A stretch of DNA of 61,611 nucleotides, taken from Acidipropionibacterium thoenii DSM 20276 (GTDB taxonomy: Bacteria; Actinomycetota; Actinomycetes; Propionibacteriales; Propionibacteriaceae). The notes beneath the pieces are model-generated. The model saw nothing but the letters and a program-made list of their open reading frames with translations. It did not search any database and was not told where the DNA came from. Positions 38,286-48,040 of the stretch are shown here, piece by piece; within the stretch, counting starts at the first letter, position 1; every line of letters begins with the position of its first letter. The position numbers and the translations under genes were made by a program. Where the stretch lies: the NCBI RefSeq assembly GCF_000423445.1, contig NZ_AUHZ01000016.1:1-61611 (forward strand), given 5' to 3'.

Positions 38286-39149
38286 ATGTCGCACACCACC
38301 CGAGACCCCCATCTCAGCCGGGAGGAACAGCCTGGCCTCGACACGGACCGGTTCGCCGACGACTGGCGCTCCTGGCACCAGGCCCACGAGAAGGGCCGCA
38401 CCGACCCGCTCGGGATCCTGTCGGCCACCGGGTTGTACTTCCTGGACGACGATCCGCTGAGGGTCGACGGCGTCCCCGGCAGCTGGCGGCTGGTCGAGGG
38501 CCAGCCGCAGGTGGATCTCGCACCGGGCGAGACCCTGACCGACGGATGCCAGGAGCTCACTGGATCCGTGGCGCTGGGAGACCGGATCGCCAGGGGTGGG
38601 GCGATGCTGGGATTCGATGCCGAGGGTGCCCACGGCGTCGCCGAGGTCGCCTGGCGAGGCTCATCGGTGATGCTGCGTCCGCGCCGGTCCGACAGCGCCT
38701 ATCTGGCGCACTTCCCCGGCACCCCGGCCTATCCGGCCGATCCCCGCTGGGTGGTCCCGGCGCACTTCGATGCCTACCAGGAGGTTCACGAGGAGACCGT
38801 CGGGGCGGTCATCGACGGGCTGCAGCACCATTTCGACTCCCCCGGCGTCCTCACCTTCACCATCGACGGCACTGACTACCGGTTGACGGCCTTCACCGGT
38901 GGCGACGACGGATCGCTGACCGTGCTGCTGCGAGACGCCACCAGCGGGGTGACGACCTATCCCGCCAGCCGGACCCTGCGGGTCGCGGCCCCCGATGCGC
39001 AGGGCGACACCGTCATCGATTTCAACAGAGCCACCAACCTGCCCTGCGCCTACACCGACTTCGCCACCTGCCCGCTGCCGCCGGTCGAGAACCGGCTGCC
39101 GATCGCGGTGGAGGCCGGCGAGAAGCTGCCGGTGTCCCGAGTGTCCTGA
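38286..39149 (+). CDS. DUF1684 domain-containing protein
   Basis: 287 residues from the ATG at 38286 with AGGAGA five bases upstream; an earlier ATG at 38250 lacks a site. C-terminal signature NLPCAYTDFATCPLPPVENR is diagnostic of DUF1684. No signal peptide. Function unknown. Divergent from the HEAT operon, convergent with the SRPBCC gene seven bases later. Confidence 0.9.
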   Translation: MSHTTRDPHLSREEQPGLDTDRFADDWRSWHQAHEKGRTDPLGILSATGLYFLDDDPLRVDGVPGSWRLVEGQPQVDLAPGETLTDGCQELTGSVALGDRIARGGAMLGFDAEGAHGVAEVAWRGSSVMLRPRRSDSAYLAHFPGTPAYPADPRWVVPAHFDAYQEVHEETVGAVIDGLQHHFDSPGVLTFTIDGTDYRLTAFTGGDDGSLTVLLRDATSGVTTYPASRTLRVAAPDAQGDTVIDFNRATNLPCAYTDFATCPLPPVENRLPIAVEAGEKLPVSRVS

Positions 39150-39156
39150 TCGGCGG

Positions 39157-40155
39157 TCAGACCGGCTCGGCGAGCAGAGACCTCTCCAGCCGGGCGTAGG
39201 AGTGCTCCATCCCCTCGATCATCCCGGTGCCCAGGATCATGTCTCGGGTCTGGGCGTCGGGATACTCGATGACGGTGGTGACCAGGGTGATGCCGTCCTC
39301 CTCGACCAGGGTGAGGTCGTTGACGGTCTCGGGACCCTCGGTGCCCAGCATCCGCTCGGTGGTGACGGCCCGGAACGGCACCTGACGCAGCAGCAGCTCT
39401 CCCTCCAGGCCGAAGGACTCGCCCTGCTGGCGGGGGACCGCCGGGTCGGTGGTCCACACGTAGCGGAAGGTCTGGCCGACCTCGCGTGCCACCTTGCACT
39501 CGCTCATCACCCAGCCGTCGGGGCCCAGCATCCAGCGGCGGATCATCTCGGGATCGTTGTACGCCCGCCAGATCAGCGTCCTGGGGGCCTCGATGGCCCG
39601 GGTGATCTTCACCCAGGTGTCGGAGAGCACCTCCAGATGGGCCACCCGGCCCTGATAGGTCTGCCGGAGTCCATCGAGCACGGCGTCGGCCTGACCCATC
39701 GCCTGGGTGAGTCCCTCTGTCATCTCCATCTCCTGGGCGATCTTCTTGAAGTCGTCGAGGGTCTCGAATGTGGTGGTGAGGGTGAACCGGGGGCCGTTGG
39801 CCGCCGGTTCCAGGACGAAGGACATTCGCGACGCCGGGAGCGCCGTGCTCGGCTCGCCGTGCTCATCGGCGAAGGAGTCGAGGACCTGGAAGCTGTGCCC
39901 GGGATCGATGTCGAGGATGTCCCAGCGGCCCCAGTAGCGCTCGTCGCGAGTTCCGGTCATGTAGTAGAGGGCGCGACCGCCCTGCCTGAAATCCCACTCG
40001 GTGAAGGTGGCCGGAGCTCCCGGAGGACCCCAGACCCGCTCGAGCCGGCGGGGATCCGTGTAGAGCTGCCACACCCTCTCCACCGGATGAGCGAGGTCGG
40101 CGATGACTGTGACTGTGAGGTTGTTCTCGTCGATGGTGACGTCGGTGACTGACAT
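39157..40155 (-). CDS. Tandem SRPBCC (AHSA1-type) domain protein
   Basis: 332 residues made of two START-like AHSA1 domains: first ~1-150 (HPVERVWQLYTDPRRLERVW, FRQGGRALYYMTGTRDE), second ~175-330 (APRTLIWRAYNDPEMIRRWM). AHSA1 family proteins bind small hydrophobic ligands or act with Hsp90-like partners. Single-domain forms are the norm; here two diverged copies are fused. The role is unknown. Confidence 0.88.
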   Translation of the reverse strand: MSVTDVTIDENNLTVTVIADLAHPVERVWQLYTDPRRLERVWGPPGAPATFTEWDFRQGGRALYYMTGTRDERYWGRWDILDIDPGHSFQVLDSFADEHGEPSTALPASRMSFVLEPAANGPRFTLTTTFETLDDFKKIAQEMEMTEGLTQAMGQADAVLDGLRQTYQGRVAHLEVLSDTWVKITRAIEAPRTLIWRAYNDPEMIRRWMLGPDGWVMSECKVAREVGQTFRYVWTTDPAVPRQQGESFGLEGELLLRQVPFRAVTTERMLGTEGPETVNDLTLVEEDGITLVTTVIEYPDAQTRDMILGTGMIEGMEHSYARLERSLLAEPV

Positions 40156-40465
40156 TTCTGGCTCCTCGATGACTCGGGGGCAGGTGATGCATTTCGTGGC
40201 ATCAACTCTGCCCGGCCATCCAAATGCCCTTGTCAGGCTCCACCCCGGGGACGCTCCACGGCAGTTGGAGGAGGCGGCTCATCGGCGAGGAGTCGCCGGC
40301 CCGGCCGGGATGGGGGCTGAGCCCGCCATGCCGCACCCGCAGGCCGCCGGTACCATCCGGCACCCCGGCTGCCACTTGAATCGATGGCCGCGGCCCTCCG
40401 CAGCCAGGCCTTAGACTCCTGTCATCGGTGGCTGTGTCCACATGGCCGGAAGGAGCACGCGGCGC
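40156..40465. other. Divergent intergenic region
   Basis: About 310 bases between the divergent SRPBCC and cls genes. It must hold both promoters, but I found no convincing -35/-10 pair, no clear palindrome and no plausible small gene. Confidence 0.5.
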
Positions 40466-41971
40466 ATGAAGCGATTCTGGAAGGGCACCAGCGTCTTCGT
40501 CGTGCTGGAGTATCTGGTGAAGGTCCTGGCGATCGGAATCGTGCCGGAGAACCGGCGGCCCTCCTCCTCGACGGCATGGCTGCTGCTGATCCTGTTCCTG
40601 CCGGTGGTCGGCGTCCCGCTGTTCCTGTTGTTCGGCAGCCCCTATGTCAGCGGTCGGCGCGCCAGCATCCAGGCCAGGGCCAATGAGCTGCTCACACTCG
40701 GAACCGAGGACATGCCGAACTCCCCCGAGTCGGTCACCCTGCCGGATGGCCTCGGTGAGATCGTCGAACTCAATCGCTCGCTCACCGCCCTGCCGATGGT
40801 CACCGGCGTCAACAACGGCGTCATGATGGACTACGAGGCCGGCATCGAACGGATGACCCGACTGGTGGAGGTCGCCGAGGAGACCGTCGACGTCGAGATC
40901 TACATCATGGCCCGCGACCAGACCACCGCCCCCTTCTTCGACGCCCTGGCCGATGCGGTCGCACGCGGGGTGAAGGTGCGCGTCCTGATGGATCACCTCG
41001 GTTCCCGCAAGTACCCCGGATTCCACCAGCTGCTCAAGGACATGACGGCCGCGGGCATCGAGTGGTACCTGATGATGCCCTTCCTGCCATTGCAGGGGAA
41101 GGTCCGTCGGGTGGACCTTCGCAATCACCGCAAACTCCTGGTCGTCGACGGCCAGGTGGCCATCATGGGCTCTCAGAACCTGATCGAGGCGACCTACGGT
41201 TCGGCGAGGAACCGCCAGATCGGACGCCGGTGGAATGACATCTCGATCGAACTGACCGGTGAGATCGTCTCCTCCCTCGAGGCCATCTTCGTCACCGACT
41301 GGTACACCGAGTCCCACGAGATCATCGAGATGCACGCCTACCGGGGGCTGGGCGGTGGCGGCACCGACTCCCACGTGCTGCCCACCCGGCACGGCGGCCA
41401 ACGACAGGTCGGCGGAGATGTCAACGCGGTTCAACTGATCCCCTCGGGACCAGGCTTTCGCACCGATCCCAATCTGCGTTCGTTCACCTCGCTGATGTAC
41501 CTGGCCCACGAGCGGCTCTCGGTGGTGAGCCCCTATTTCGTTCCCGACGAGTCCCTGCTGGCGGCCATCACCTCTGCTGCCCTGCGCGGGGTGGAGGTGG
41601 ACCTGTATGTCAGCGAGCAGGCCGATCAGTTCATGGTCGACCGGGCCCAGTCGTCCTACTACCACGCGCTGCTGGAGGCCGGGGTGAGGATTCTTCGCTA
41701 TCCCGCGCCTCAGGTGCTGCACACCAAGTGCTTCATCGTCGACGACGAGATCGCCGTGATGGGCTCCTCGAACCTGGACATGCGGTCCTTCGGTCTGAAC
41801 TACGAGATCAGCCTGTTGTCCTACGGCGGCGACATCGTCGGCCAGCTCAAGGAGGTCGTCGCCGACTACGCCGCCAGGAGCACGGTCCTGGACTACCAGA
41901 CCTGGAACTCCCGCTCCATCGCCCGGCGGTACACCGAATCGGTGATGAGGTTGACCTCGGCCCTGCAGTGA
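40466..41971 (+). CDS. cls: Cardiolipin synthase (phospholipase D superfamily)
   Basis: About 501 residues from the ATG at 40466 (AAGGAG ten bases upstream; an ATG at 40442 precedes that site). Two N-terminal helices, then two HKD motifs: HRKLLVVDGQVAIMGSQNL and HTKCFIVDDEIAVMGSSNLD. The enzyme condenses two phosphatidylglycerol molecules to cardiolipin at the membrane. Full length for the bacterial Cls family. Confidence 0.95.
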   Translation: MKRFWKGTSVFVVLEYLVKVLAIGIVPENRRPSSSTAWLLLILFLPVVGVPLFLLFGSPYVSGRRASIQARANELLTLGTEDMPNSPESVTLPDGLGEIVELNRSLTALPMVTGVNNGVMMDYEAGIERMTRLVEVAEETVDVEIYIMARDQTTAPFFDALADAVARGVKVRVLMDHLGSRKYPGFHQLLKDMTAAGIEWYLMMPFLPLQGKVRRVDLRNHRKLLVVDGQVAIMGSQNLIEATYGSARNRQIGRRWNDISIELTGEIVSSLEAIFVTDWYTESHEIIEMHAYRGLGGGGTDSHVLPTRHGGQRQVGGDVNAVQLIPSGPGFRTDPNLRSFTSLMYLAHERLSVVSPYFVPDESLLAAITSAALRGVEVDLYVSEQADQFMVDRAQSSYYHALLEAGVRILRYPAPQVLHTKCFIVDDEIAVMGSSNLDMRSFGLNYEISLLSYGGDIVGQLKEVVADYAARSTVLDYQTWNSRSIARRYTESVMRLTSALQ

Positions 41972-42081
41972 CCAGGATCCGGCGGTGACTCGCTGCCGCC
42001 GGTCAGCGGCCCTCCTCCGGCCCGACCCTGCGGCACGTACAGTCGCCCCCACCCGCACTCGCCGCACCGCAGGGGATGACC

Positions 42082-42663
42082 ATGGGCCGCTTCGTGTACT
42101 GGATGAATGTCTCGCTGGACCTTCGAATCGAGCAGACTGCCGGGGAGAACGGCGGCGGCCAGTGGATGCGGATCACCGAGACCCTCCACCAGGAGTTCAA
42201 TGATCGCGCCGCCGAGCTGACGGCGATGGTGCAGGGCCGGGTGGTCTACGAGCTGATGGAGAGCTACTGGCCGCAGGTCTGGGCCGATCCCTCTGAACCG
42301 CAGGTGATGCGCGAGTACGGCCGGATCTGGACGACCATGCCCAAGATCCTGGTCTCCACGACCCGCACCAGCGCGAACCACAACACCCGGATCCTCGCCG
42401 ACAATGTCGTCTCGGAGCTGGCCGAGTTGCGGGCGGGGACCGATGGCCGGATCGGCGTCGGGGGAGCCACCCTCGCCACCCAGCTTCTGGCGACCGGGCT
42501 GCTGGACGAGCTCCTGGTGTTCGCCCACCCGGTGATCCTGGGGACCGGGAGGCCGCTGTTCGATGATCTGGACTCCCCGGTGGAACTCGATCTGCTGGAG
42601 CAGCAGTCCTTCGACCAGGGGGTCACGATGCACCGTTACGCGATCCGAGGCGCACTGGTCTGA
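42082..42663 (+). CDS. RibD C-terminal/dihydrofolate reductase-like protein
   Basis: 193 residues from ATG 42082 (AGGGG seven bases upstream; ATG 42076 is too close). DHFR-like fold of the RibD_C group: GRVVYELMESYWP, GVGGATLATQLLATGLLDEL and PVILGTGRPLF. Such proteins are probable NADPH reductases of unknown substrate. Monocistronic between cls and the peptidase gene. Confidence 0.88.
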   Translation: MGRFVYWMNVSLDLRIEQTAGENGGGQWMRITETLHQEFNDRAAELTAMVQGRVVYELMESYWPQVWADPSEPQVMREYGRIWTTMPKILVSTTRTSANHNTRILADNVVSELAELRAGTDGRIGVGGATLATQLLATGLLDELLVFAHPVILGTGRPLFDDLDSPVELDLLEQQSFDQGVTMHRYAIRGALV

Positions 42664-42801
42664 GGCGGGCGGCGACCCCCTCCGGGCGGTCAGCAGGCCC
42701 GCCGTCAGATCGACCGGTACGACACCTGCTGGAGATGACCCGGGCCCTGATAACTTCTGTCCACCTCGGCTTCATCCTTACTCAGGGGACAGGACGCAGC
42801 G

Positions 42802-43668
42802 ATGACCAGCTACGTGAAGATCTACCAGGAGCCCACCGATCCTCGCCTGGGCCGAAACGTCAATCACGACCCCCGGTCCTGGAACTATGCGTTCAGGGCC
42901 GCCGACCTCAGCACCCTCTCGTCGGTGCGTCACATCTCTCACATCCCGACCCTGGACCAGGGCAACCTCGGTTCCTGCACCGGCAATGCGGCCACCAAGT
43001 GCCTCTCCTACCTGCCGTTCTGGAGTCAGCCCGAGGTTCAGGCGGTGCTCACCGGCGACCCGGACGCCGACCAGCGCTACGCGGTCGGGGTCTACTCCGA
43101 TGCCACCAAGATCGATCCATTCCCGGGCACCTACCCACCCACCGACACCGGATCCGACGGGCTGTCGGTGGCAACAGTGCTCAAGAACCGCGGCCTCATC
43201 AGCGGGTACGAGCACGCCTTCTCGCTGAGTGCGCTGCTGACGGCACTGGCCCGCCAGGCAGTCATCGTGGGCACCGAGTGGCGACAGAACATGTTCACCC
43301 CGGCCCCCGACGGGCACCAGACGATCACCGGACGGGTGGCCGGCGGCCACGAGTACTGCCTCGACGAACTCGACGTCGAGCACGAGCGGGTCTGGATGCA
43401 GAACTCCTGGGGACAGCAGTGGGGGCTGCAGGGTCGGGCCTACTTCAGCTGGGACGACATGGAGATCCTGCTGAAGGCATCGGGCGACTGCACCATCTTC
43501 ACCCCCCTGGCCACACCGCCGGCGCCCCCTCCCCCGCCAGATCCCCAGGCCGAGTTCGTCGCCTCCGCCAGGTCGTGGTTGTCACTGCGACACTCATCGA
43601 CGTCGAACAAGACCTTCGCCGCGGACCTGAGGAAGTACCTCGACACCCTGGAACCCGACACCCCGTGA
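42802..43668 (+). CDS. Papain-like (C1) cysteine peptidase, apparently cytosolic
   Basis: 288 residues. Active-site pieces: oxyanion Gln and nucleophile Cys in DQGNLGSCTGNA (residue ~52), His in VAGGHEYCLDE (~185) and Asn in MQNSWGQQWGLQG (~202). No signal peptide, propeptide or membrane segment is visible. The C-terminal ~60 residues follow a proline run (PAPPPPPDP) and look like a separate binding segment. C1 peptidases are uncommon in bacteria. Autonomous, target unknown. Confidence 0.9.
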   Translation: MTSYVKIYQEPTDPRLGRNVNHDPRSWNYAFRAADLSTLSSVRHISHIPTLDQGNLGSCTGNAATKCLSYLPFWSQPEVQAVLTGDPDADQRYAVGVYSDATKIDPFPGTYPPTDTGSDGLSVATVLKNRGLISGYEHAFSLSALLTALARQAVIVGTEWRQNMFTPAPDGHQTITGRVAGGHEYCLDELDVEHERVWMQNSWGQQWGLQGRAYFSWDDMEILLKASGDCTIFTPLATPPAPPPPPDPQAEFVASARSWLSLRHSSTSNKTFAADLRKYLDTLEPDTP

Positions 43669-43737
43669 ATCACCGGCACACCATCAGTTGAGCGCCTCCG
43701 TCAGCTGCCGACCGCTCGCTGACGACAGCCTGCCTGC

Positions 43738-44838
43738 TCAGGGCCGCGATGTCCCGGGCTCGGGAGGCGCCAGCGCGCCCTTCTCGGCCTGGTGGTACTG
43801 GCGAACCGCAGCGAGCGACTTCACCACCGCGGCGGTCACCGGCGGGCCGAGGACCATGCCGAGCAACCCGGCGATGGTCCCGCCCACGATGGTGGCAAGC
43901 AGCACGATGACCGGGTGGAGCGACAGCGAGCTACCCAGAGCCCAGGAGCCGACGACGCTCTGGATCGTCCCGTTCGACACCAGCAGGCTGACTCCCACGA
44001 TCAGTGCTCCCGTCGGGCCGACCGCGCCGAAGGCGGTCAGGATCGCGAAGGCGCCGGTGATCCAGGCTCCGACATAGGGGATGAAGGAGAGGAAGAAGTA
44101 GAGGATCGCGATCGGCAGGATCAGCGGGAGCCTCAGGAGGAACAGCGGTAGCAGGAAGATCGGCGCCGTGATGATCGCCGTGATCGCCGTGCCCCTGAAG
44201 TAACCCCGGACGGCGGTCTGTGACAGGGCCTTGACCTCCTCGACGAGTGCCAGGTCGGCGCCCGCCGTCCGCGACAGCCACCCACCGAAGCGCCGGAAGT
44301 CCTTCAGCACGAAGAACAGGAAGAAGAGGCTGAAGAAGCTACCCATCACCATCGACACGCCTCCCGAGAGCGTGCTGACGACCAGGCCGAGGATGCCCTG
44401 GCCGACCCGCGGAGCATACCCGCTGACGGCCTCGCGGATCTGCTCGAGAAGGACGGCGTCCAGATCGAGACCTCGCCCCCATACGACGAAGGCCTTCCAG
44501 CCCGCCATCAGTTGCCGGGTGATCTCAGGAAACTGCTGAATGAAGCCGACGACCAGCAACCAGACCATCGCGACCGCCACCAGGACGGCCGACACCAGAC
44601 CGACCAGGGCGGCCAGCGCGGAGGGCACCTTCCGGCGCTCGAGCCAGCAGACCCACGGCTCCAGCACGACCCCCAGGATGGCGGCGACCACGAGGGGAAT
44701 GAGGATCCCCGAGAGCGCGCCCAGCGCGGCCGCGATCACCGCAGCCAGCAGGATGATGCCGAGTGCCGACCACGCGGTGGTGCCTGCTCGGTGGACTCTC
44801 GCCGAACGCGAGGGTCCAGTGGGACTGCCGTCGGACAT
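43738..44838 (-). CDS. AI-2E family transporter (PerM/YdiK type)
   Basis: 366 residues, eight hydrophobic helices. GILIPLVVAAILGVVLEPWV near the N-terminus and ILYFFLSFIPYVGAWITGAF are typical of the family. Members export small molecules or act in Na/H exchange; the name does not prove AI-2 transport. The ATG at 44838 follows GGGAG. Last host-like gene before the stress island. Confidence 0.9.
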   Translation of the reverse strand: MSDGSPTGPSRSARVHRAGTTAWSALGIILLAAVIAAALGALSGILIPLVVAAILGVVLEPWVCWLERRKVPSALAALVGLVSAVLVAVAMVWLLVVGFIQQFPEITRQLMAGWKAFVVWGRGLDLDAVLLEQIREAVSGYAPRVGQGILGLVVSTLSGGVSMVMGSFFSLFFLFFVLKDFRRFGGWLSRTAGADLALVEEVKALSQTAVRGYFRGTAITAIITAPIFLLPLFLLRLPLILPIAILYFFLSFIPYVGAWITGAFAILTAFGAVGPTGALIVGVSLLVSNGTIQSVVGSWALGSSLSLHPVIVLLATIVGGTIAGLLGMVLGPPVTAAVVKSLAAVRQYHQAEKGALAPPEPGTSRP

Positions 44839-45078
44839 CCTGCACACTCCCTGAGGTCACGAGCGTGGCCCGATCACAGTCTTCCAACCGGCTGCCAGGC
44901 ACAACACCCGGCCAACCGGCCTGTGCTGGTGGTGGACCTCCGTAGAGAGTTTGAGAACCCCTGCCCACACCTGAAAACCCTGTCTTTGCGCAGGTCACGG
45001 GGCTTCTACAACCACGACCAGCGCCCCTCTGAGCCTACCGTTTCCGACTCAAGGGGTCGAGTGGTGCGATCACTCGGG

Positions 45079-45421
45079 ATGGCTCAAACCCTCCTTCGCC
45101 CGGAGCAGGTCGACGATCTGGTGGCGCAGTACCGCAGAGGCGCGACGCTCGTGGAGCTGGCATCCGTGTTCGGAGTGAACCGCCGCACGGTCGCCACCCA
45201 CCTCACCCGGCGGGAGGTGACGATCCGCCGTGGACGGTTCCCTCCCGCATCCACGAAGCAGCCGACCTCTACCTCAGCGGGTTGACGCTGGTAGAGGTCG
45301 GCGTGAAGGTTGGGGCGGGGCCTCAGGCTGTCCGACGAGCGCTCGCTTCGCACGGCGTCGTGATCCGGCCTGGCGGGCGCTGTGGTTCTCGCATCACGGC
45401 ATCCACTGCCGTGGGCGGTTG
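45079..45421 (+). pseudogene. Double helix-turn-helix protein remnant, frameshifted
   Basis: Frame 1 from ATG 45079 encodes LLRPEQVDDLVAQYRRGATL followed by VELASVFGVNRRTVATHL, a resolvase/recombinase-type HTH. About position 45235 the homology moves to another frame, RIHEAADLYLSGLTLVEVGV and GPQAVRRALASHGVVIRPGG, a second HTH, ending at 45421. Similar two-HTH proteins are common as orphans or recombinase tails in actinobacterial mobile DNA. It may be the decayed footprint of the event that placed the island. Confidence 0.65.
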
Positions 45422-45424
45422 AGC

Positions 45425-45718
45425 CTAGACACGAAGGGCAGGCTCACGCAGGCTCGCCTCGACGCCGTGGCGCTGGTGACGACGGACCGGAGCCTCGCGC
45501 AGGCGCGCACGGATGAGCAGAGCGACGCTCACGGGTCCCATGATGATGAACTTGAGCGCGTTCCAGCATGCCCACAGCACGATGAGGTGGAGCCAGCCTG
45601 GGCCGCCATCGGCTGCCGAGCCAGAGCAGATGCTGGCGATCAGGATGTACGGAAGCGCGACCAGCATCGCGGGCATCCCCCACTTGAGTCCGCGACGTGT
45701 GCGGATGGCAGCCACCAA
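45425..45718 (-). CDS. Small conserved membrane protein
   Basis: 97 residues with two hydrophobic helices (GMPAMLVALPYILIASICSG and LHLIVLWACWNALKFIIMGP) and basic ends. I recognise the pattern RTRRGLKWG..PAML as a short actinobacterial family often mislabelled sulfate permease; it is too short to be one. No strong ribosome site. It lies between the HTH remnant and hspR. Confidence 0.6.
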   Translation of the reverse strand: MVAAIRTRRGLKWGMPAMLVALPYILIASICSGSAADGGPGWLHLIVLWACWNALKFIIMGPVSVALLIRARLREAPVRRHQRHGVEASLREPALRV

Positions 45719-45955
45719 CTACCAACTCACGCGGCCGGAGGACGCTGCGAAGGCGGGCACATGAGGCTCTGTCGTGAGGTTGGCCGCCGGTGATACGGGC
45801 TCTGTGGTGAACGGCCCCGGGTGACAACGAATGAGGCCTTCGAGGCCGGTCACACAGTTGAGTATCGAAAGTTGTGAAATGCGGCCGGCAGGCACAACAC
45901 GACATTGCACGTCACATGGAGTAGCGGCTGTGGCGCGCTGTGCCAGCCAGGCTGA

Positions 45956-46375
45956 TTAGCGCTGCAGGCGCCGACACCCCGTCATCCTCTGACGTCCGGG
46001 CCATGCCCTGCCATCGCTGCCCGTGGTGAACACTCGCCCACTGGGGGTGGGTACGGTCCGGTCCAAGATCTCCCACAGCTCGGTCACCATCTGATCCAAG
46101 CGTTGGCGGGTCTGCTCGATCTGGTCTTGCAAGGCGAAGAGCTGTCGGACTTCGTCGAGGTCCATCCCGGCGCGCTGAACCAGGTTCCGCGCTTGCCTCA
46201 GCCGCACAAGGTCGTGCTGGTCGTAGCTCGCTTGGCCGGCGGCGCTGCGGCGTGGGCTCACGATGCCGGCGCGCTCGAAGGCTTCGAGCGTGCGGGGGTG
46301 CAGACCGGTCAGGAGCACCACCTGGCTGGTGGTGAACACCACACCGTCATGAACGCTGTTGTCGGTGGTGGTCAT
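45956..46375 (-). CDS. hspR: HspR-type MerR family heat-shock regulator
   Basis: 139 residues. MerR HTH: VVLLTGLHPRTLEAFERAGI and SYDQHDLVRLRQARNL, then a coiled coil (QDQIEQTRQRLDQMVTEL). HspR represses the dnaK operon in Actinobacteria by binding HAIR elements with DnaK as corepressor. Last gene of dnaK-grpE-dnaJ-hspR; the ATG at 46375 lies just after the dnaJ stop. I found no HAIR consensus upstream of dnaK or clpB. Confidence 0.9.
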   Translation of the reverse strand: MTTTDNSVHDGVVFTTSQVVLLTGLHPRTLEAFERAGIVSPRRSAAGQASYDQHDLVRLRQARNLVQRAGMDLDEVRQLFALQDQIEQTRQRLDQMVTELWEILDRTVPTPSGRVFTTGSDGRAWPGRQRMTGCRRLQR

Positions 46376-46376
46376 C

Positions 46377-47474
46377 TCAGTTCCTCCCAAGGATCGAAGC
46401 GCGGGGGTTGGTCTGGCCCATGGCGTGGGCGAAGTCGCGCATTGCCTGCTTGGCCTGGTCGTTGAGCGACGTCGGCATGACGACCTCGACGGTGACTAGC
46501 AGGTCGCCGGTTCCCGCCTTGGTGGTGACGCCCTTGCCTCGCACGCGCAGGGTGCGCCGGTTCGGGGTGCATTCGGGGATACGCACCTTCACTCGTCCGC
46601 CTTCGAGGGTGGGCACCTCGATATCGGCGCCCAGGATGAGTTCGTCGACGGTGACCGGCACGGACACGGTCAGATCTCGTCCCTTGCGGCCGAACAGTGG
46701 GTGCGGGGTGACATGAACGCGGACCAGCAGGTCGCCCGCCGGGCCGCCGTTGAGGCCGGCCGAGCCCTTGCCCTTGATTCGGATGGTCTGGCCGTCGTCG
46801 ACGCTTGCCGGGATGCGCACCTTCATGGTCTTGGCTTGGCTTACCCGTGCGGTGCCGTGGCAGGAGCCGCATACCTGTGGCGGGTTTCCCGAGGTGATGC
46901 CAGCGCCGCCGCAAGCTGTGCACGCCACCTCAGAGACCAGCTGCATCGAAACGGTGGTGCCCTTGACAGCTTCGAGGAAGCCGATGGTCACCTCCCCCTC
47001 GATGTCAGCGCCCTTCCGAGGGCCGCTGGGCCGCCGAGCACCGCTGAAGCCAGCGCCGCCTTGGCCGAACAAGCCGCCCAGGATGTCCTCATAACCCGCA
47101 CCTTGGCCAAAGAGGTCCTCAGCAGACCCACCAGTCGAATAGCTGTAGGTGTAGGGGCCACCGGCGGGGTTTCCATAGGCGTACTGGCCACCGGCGCCCG
47201 GATATCCTGCGCCGGGGCCGTAGCGGAAGCCGCCATTGGCGACCATCTCGCGGATCTCGTCGTACTCTCGTCGCGAGTCGGGGTTGGACAGGACGGAGTT
47301 TGCCTCCGAGATTTCTTTGAACCGGGCCTCAGCAGCAGCGTCGCCGGGGTGCTGGTCGGGATGGTTCTGACGAGCGAGCTTACGGAAGGCCTTCTTGATG
47401 TCCTTGTCGGTAGCGTCCTTCGACACGCCCAGGACCTTGTAAAAGTCCTTGTCAACCCAATCCTGTGCGCTCAT
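46377..47474 (-). CDS. dnaJ: DnaJ co-chaperone with abbreviated cysteine-rich domain
   Basis: 365 residues: J domain 1-75 with HPD in [10 protein letters not shown], Gly/Tyr-rich linker ~80-150, and C-terminal substrate domains. The central zinc region has only two of the four CXXCXGXG motifs (CTACGGAG and CGSCHGTA), so at most one zinc can be bound. It stimulates DnaK ATPase. The start overlaps the grpE stop (ATGA). Confidence 0.93.
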   Translation of the reverse strand: MSAQDWVDKDFYKVLGVSKDATDKDIKKAFRKLARQNHPDQHPGDAAAEARFKEISEANSVLSNPDSRREYDEIREMVANGGFRYGPGAGYPGAGGQYAYGNPAGGPYTYSYSTGGSAEDLFGQGAGYEDILGGLFGQGGAGFSGARRPSGPRKGADIEGEVTIGFLEAVKGTTVSMQLVSEVACTACGGAGITSGNPPQVCGSCHGTARVSQAKTMKVRIPASVDDGQTIRIKGKGSAGLNGGPAGDLLVRVHVTPHPLFGRKGRDLTVSVPVTVDELILGADIEVPTLEGGRVKVRIPECTPNRRTLRVRGKGVTTKAGTGDLLVTVEVVMPTSLNDQAKQAMRDFAHAMGQTNPRASILGRN

Positions 47475-48040
47475 CCCTCCTCATCTCCGTGCGTACTGGA
47501 CTCGGTGGCCGCCTGTTGTGCGTCCGGCTCGCTGACTGCGACGCGGGCAGGGCGGAGGACCTTGTCGTGAATGCGGTGACCTGGCTGCATCACTTGCGAG
47601 ATACAAGTCTTGGTGGCGCCAGACATCGGCAGCTGCATCAATGCCTCATGCAGGGTGGGGTCGAATTGGTCTCCGACCTGGCCGTAACTGCTCAGGCCGT
47701 GCCGAGCAGCCACTGCGGAGATCTGGTCGGCAAGCATCTTGAAGGGGCCATCCAGCTCGCCGTGCTGGTCGGCCAGCTGGATCGCATCCAAGGCGGGCAG
47801 AAGGTCCGTGAGAATCTGTTCCTTTCCCGCGCGGCGCGCCAGGTCCCGGTCACGGTCGACTCGTCGCTTGTAATTGATGTACTCGGCTTGCAGCCGCTGC
47901 AGGTCCTCAGTACGTTCCGCCAAGCGGCTCTCCAGCTGCGCGACCTGATCACGCAACGCTTCGAGCTGCGCGTCAGGAGCGAGCACCTCGTCGGCCGCTG
48001 GCTGCGGAGTGGGCGTGGTGGTCACGTCGTCTGTGCTCAT
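47471..48040 (-). CDS. grpE: GrpE nucleotide exchange factor
   Basis: 189 residues from the ATG at 48040 (AGGAGG). Long N-terminal coiled coil ([20 protein letters not shown]) and the GrpE core [16 protein letters not shown] with [21 protein letters not shown] read in parts. It releases ADP from DnaK. Coupled to dnaJ; 160 bases separate it from dnaK. Confidence 0.95.
   Translation of the reverse strand: MSTDDVTTTPTPQPAADEVLAPDAQLEALRDQVAQLESRLAERTEDLQRLQAEYINYKRRVDRDRDLARRAGKEQILTDLLPALDAIQLADQHGELDGPFKMLADQISAVAARHGLSSYGQVGDQFDPTLHEALMQLPMSGATKTCISQVMQPGHRIHDKVLRPARVAVSEPDAQQAATESSTHGDEEG

Noticed and set aside
45719-45955. Possible IS end or HAIR box around CAGTTGAGTATCGAAAGTTG
   Set aside because: The repeat is too imperfect for HAIR and no matching partner end was found nearby.
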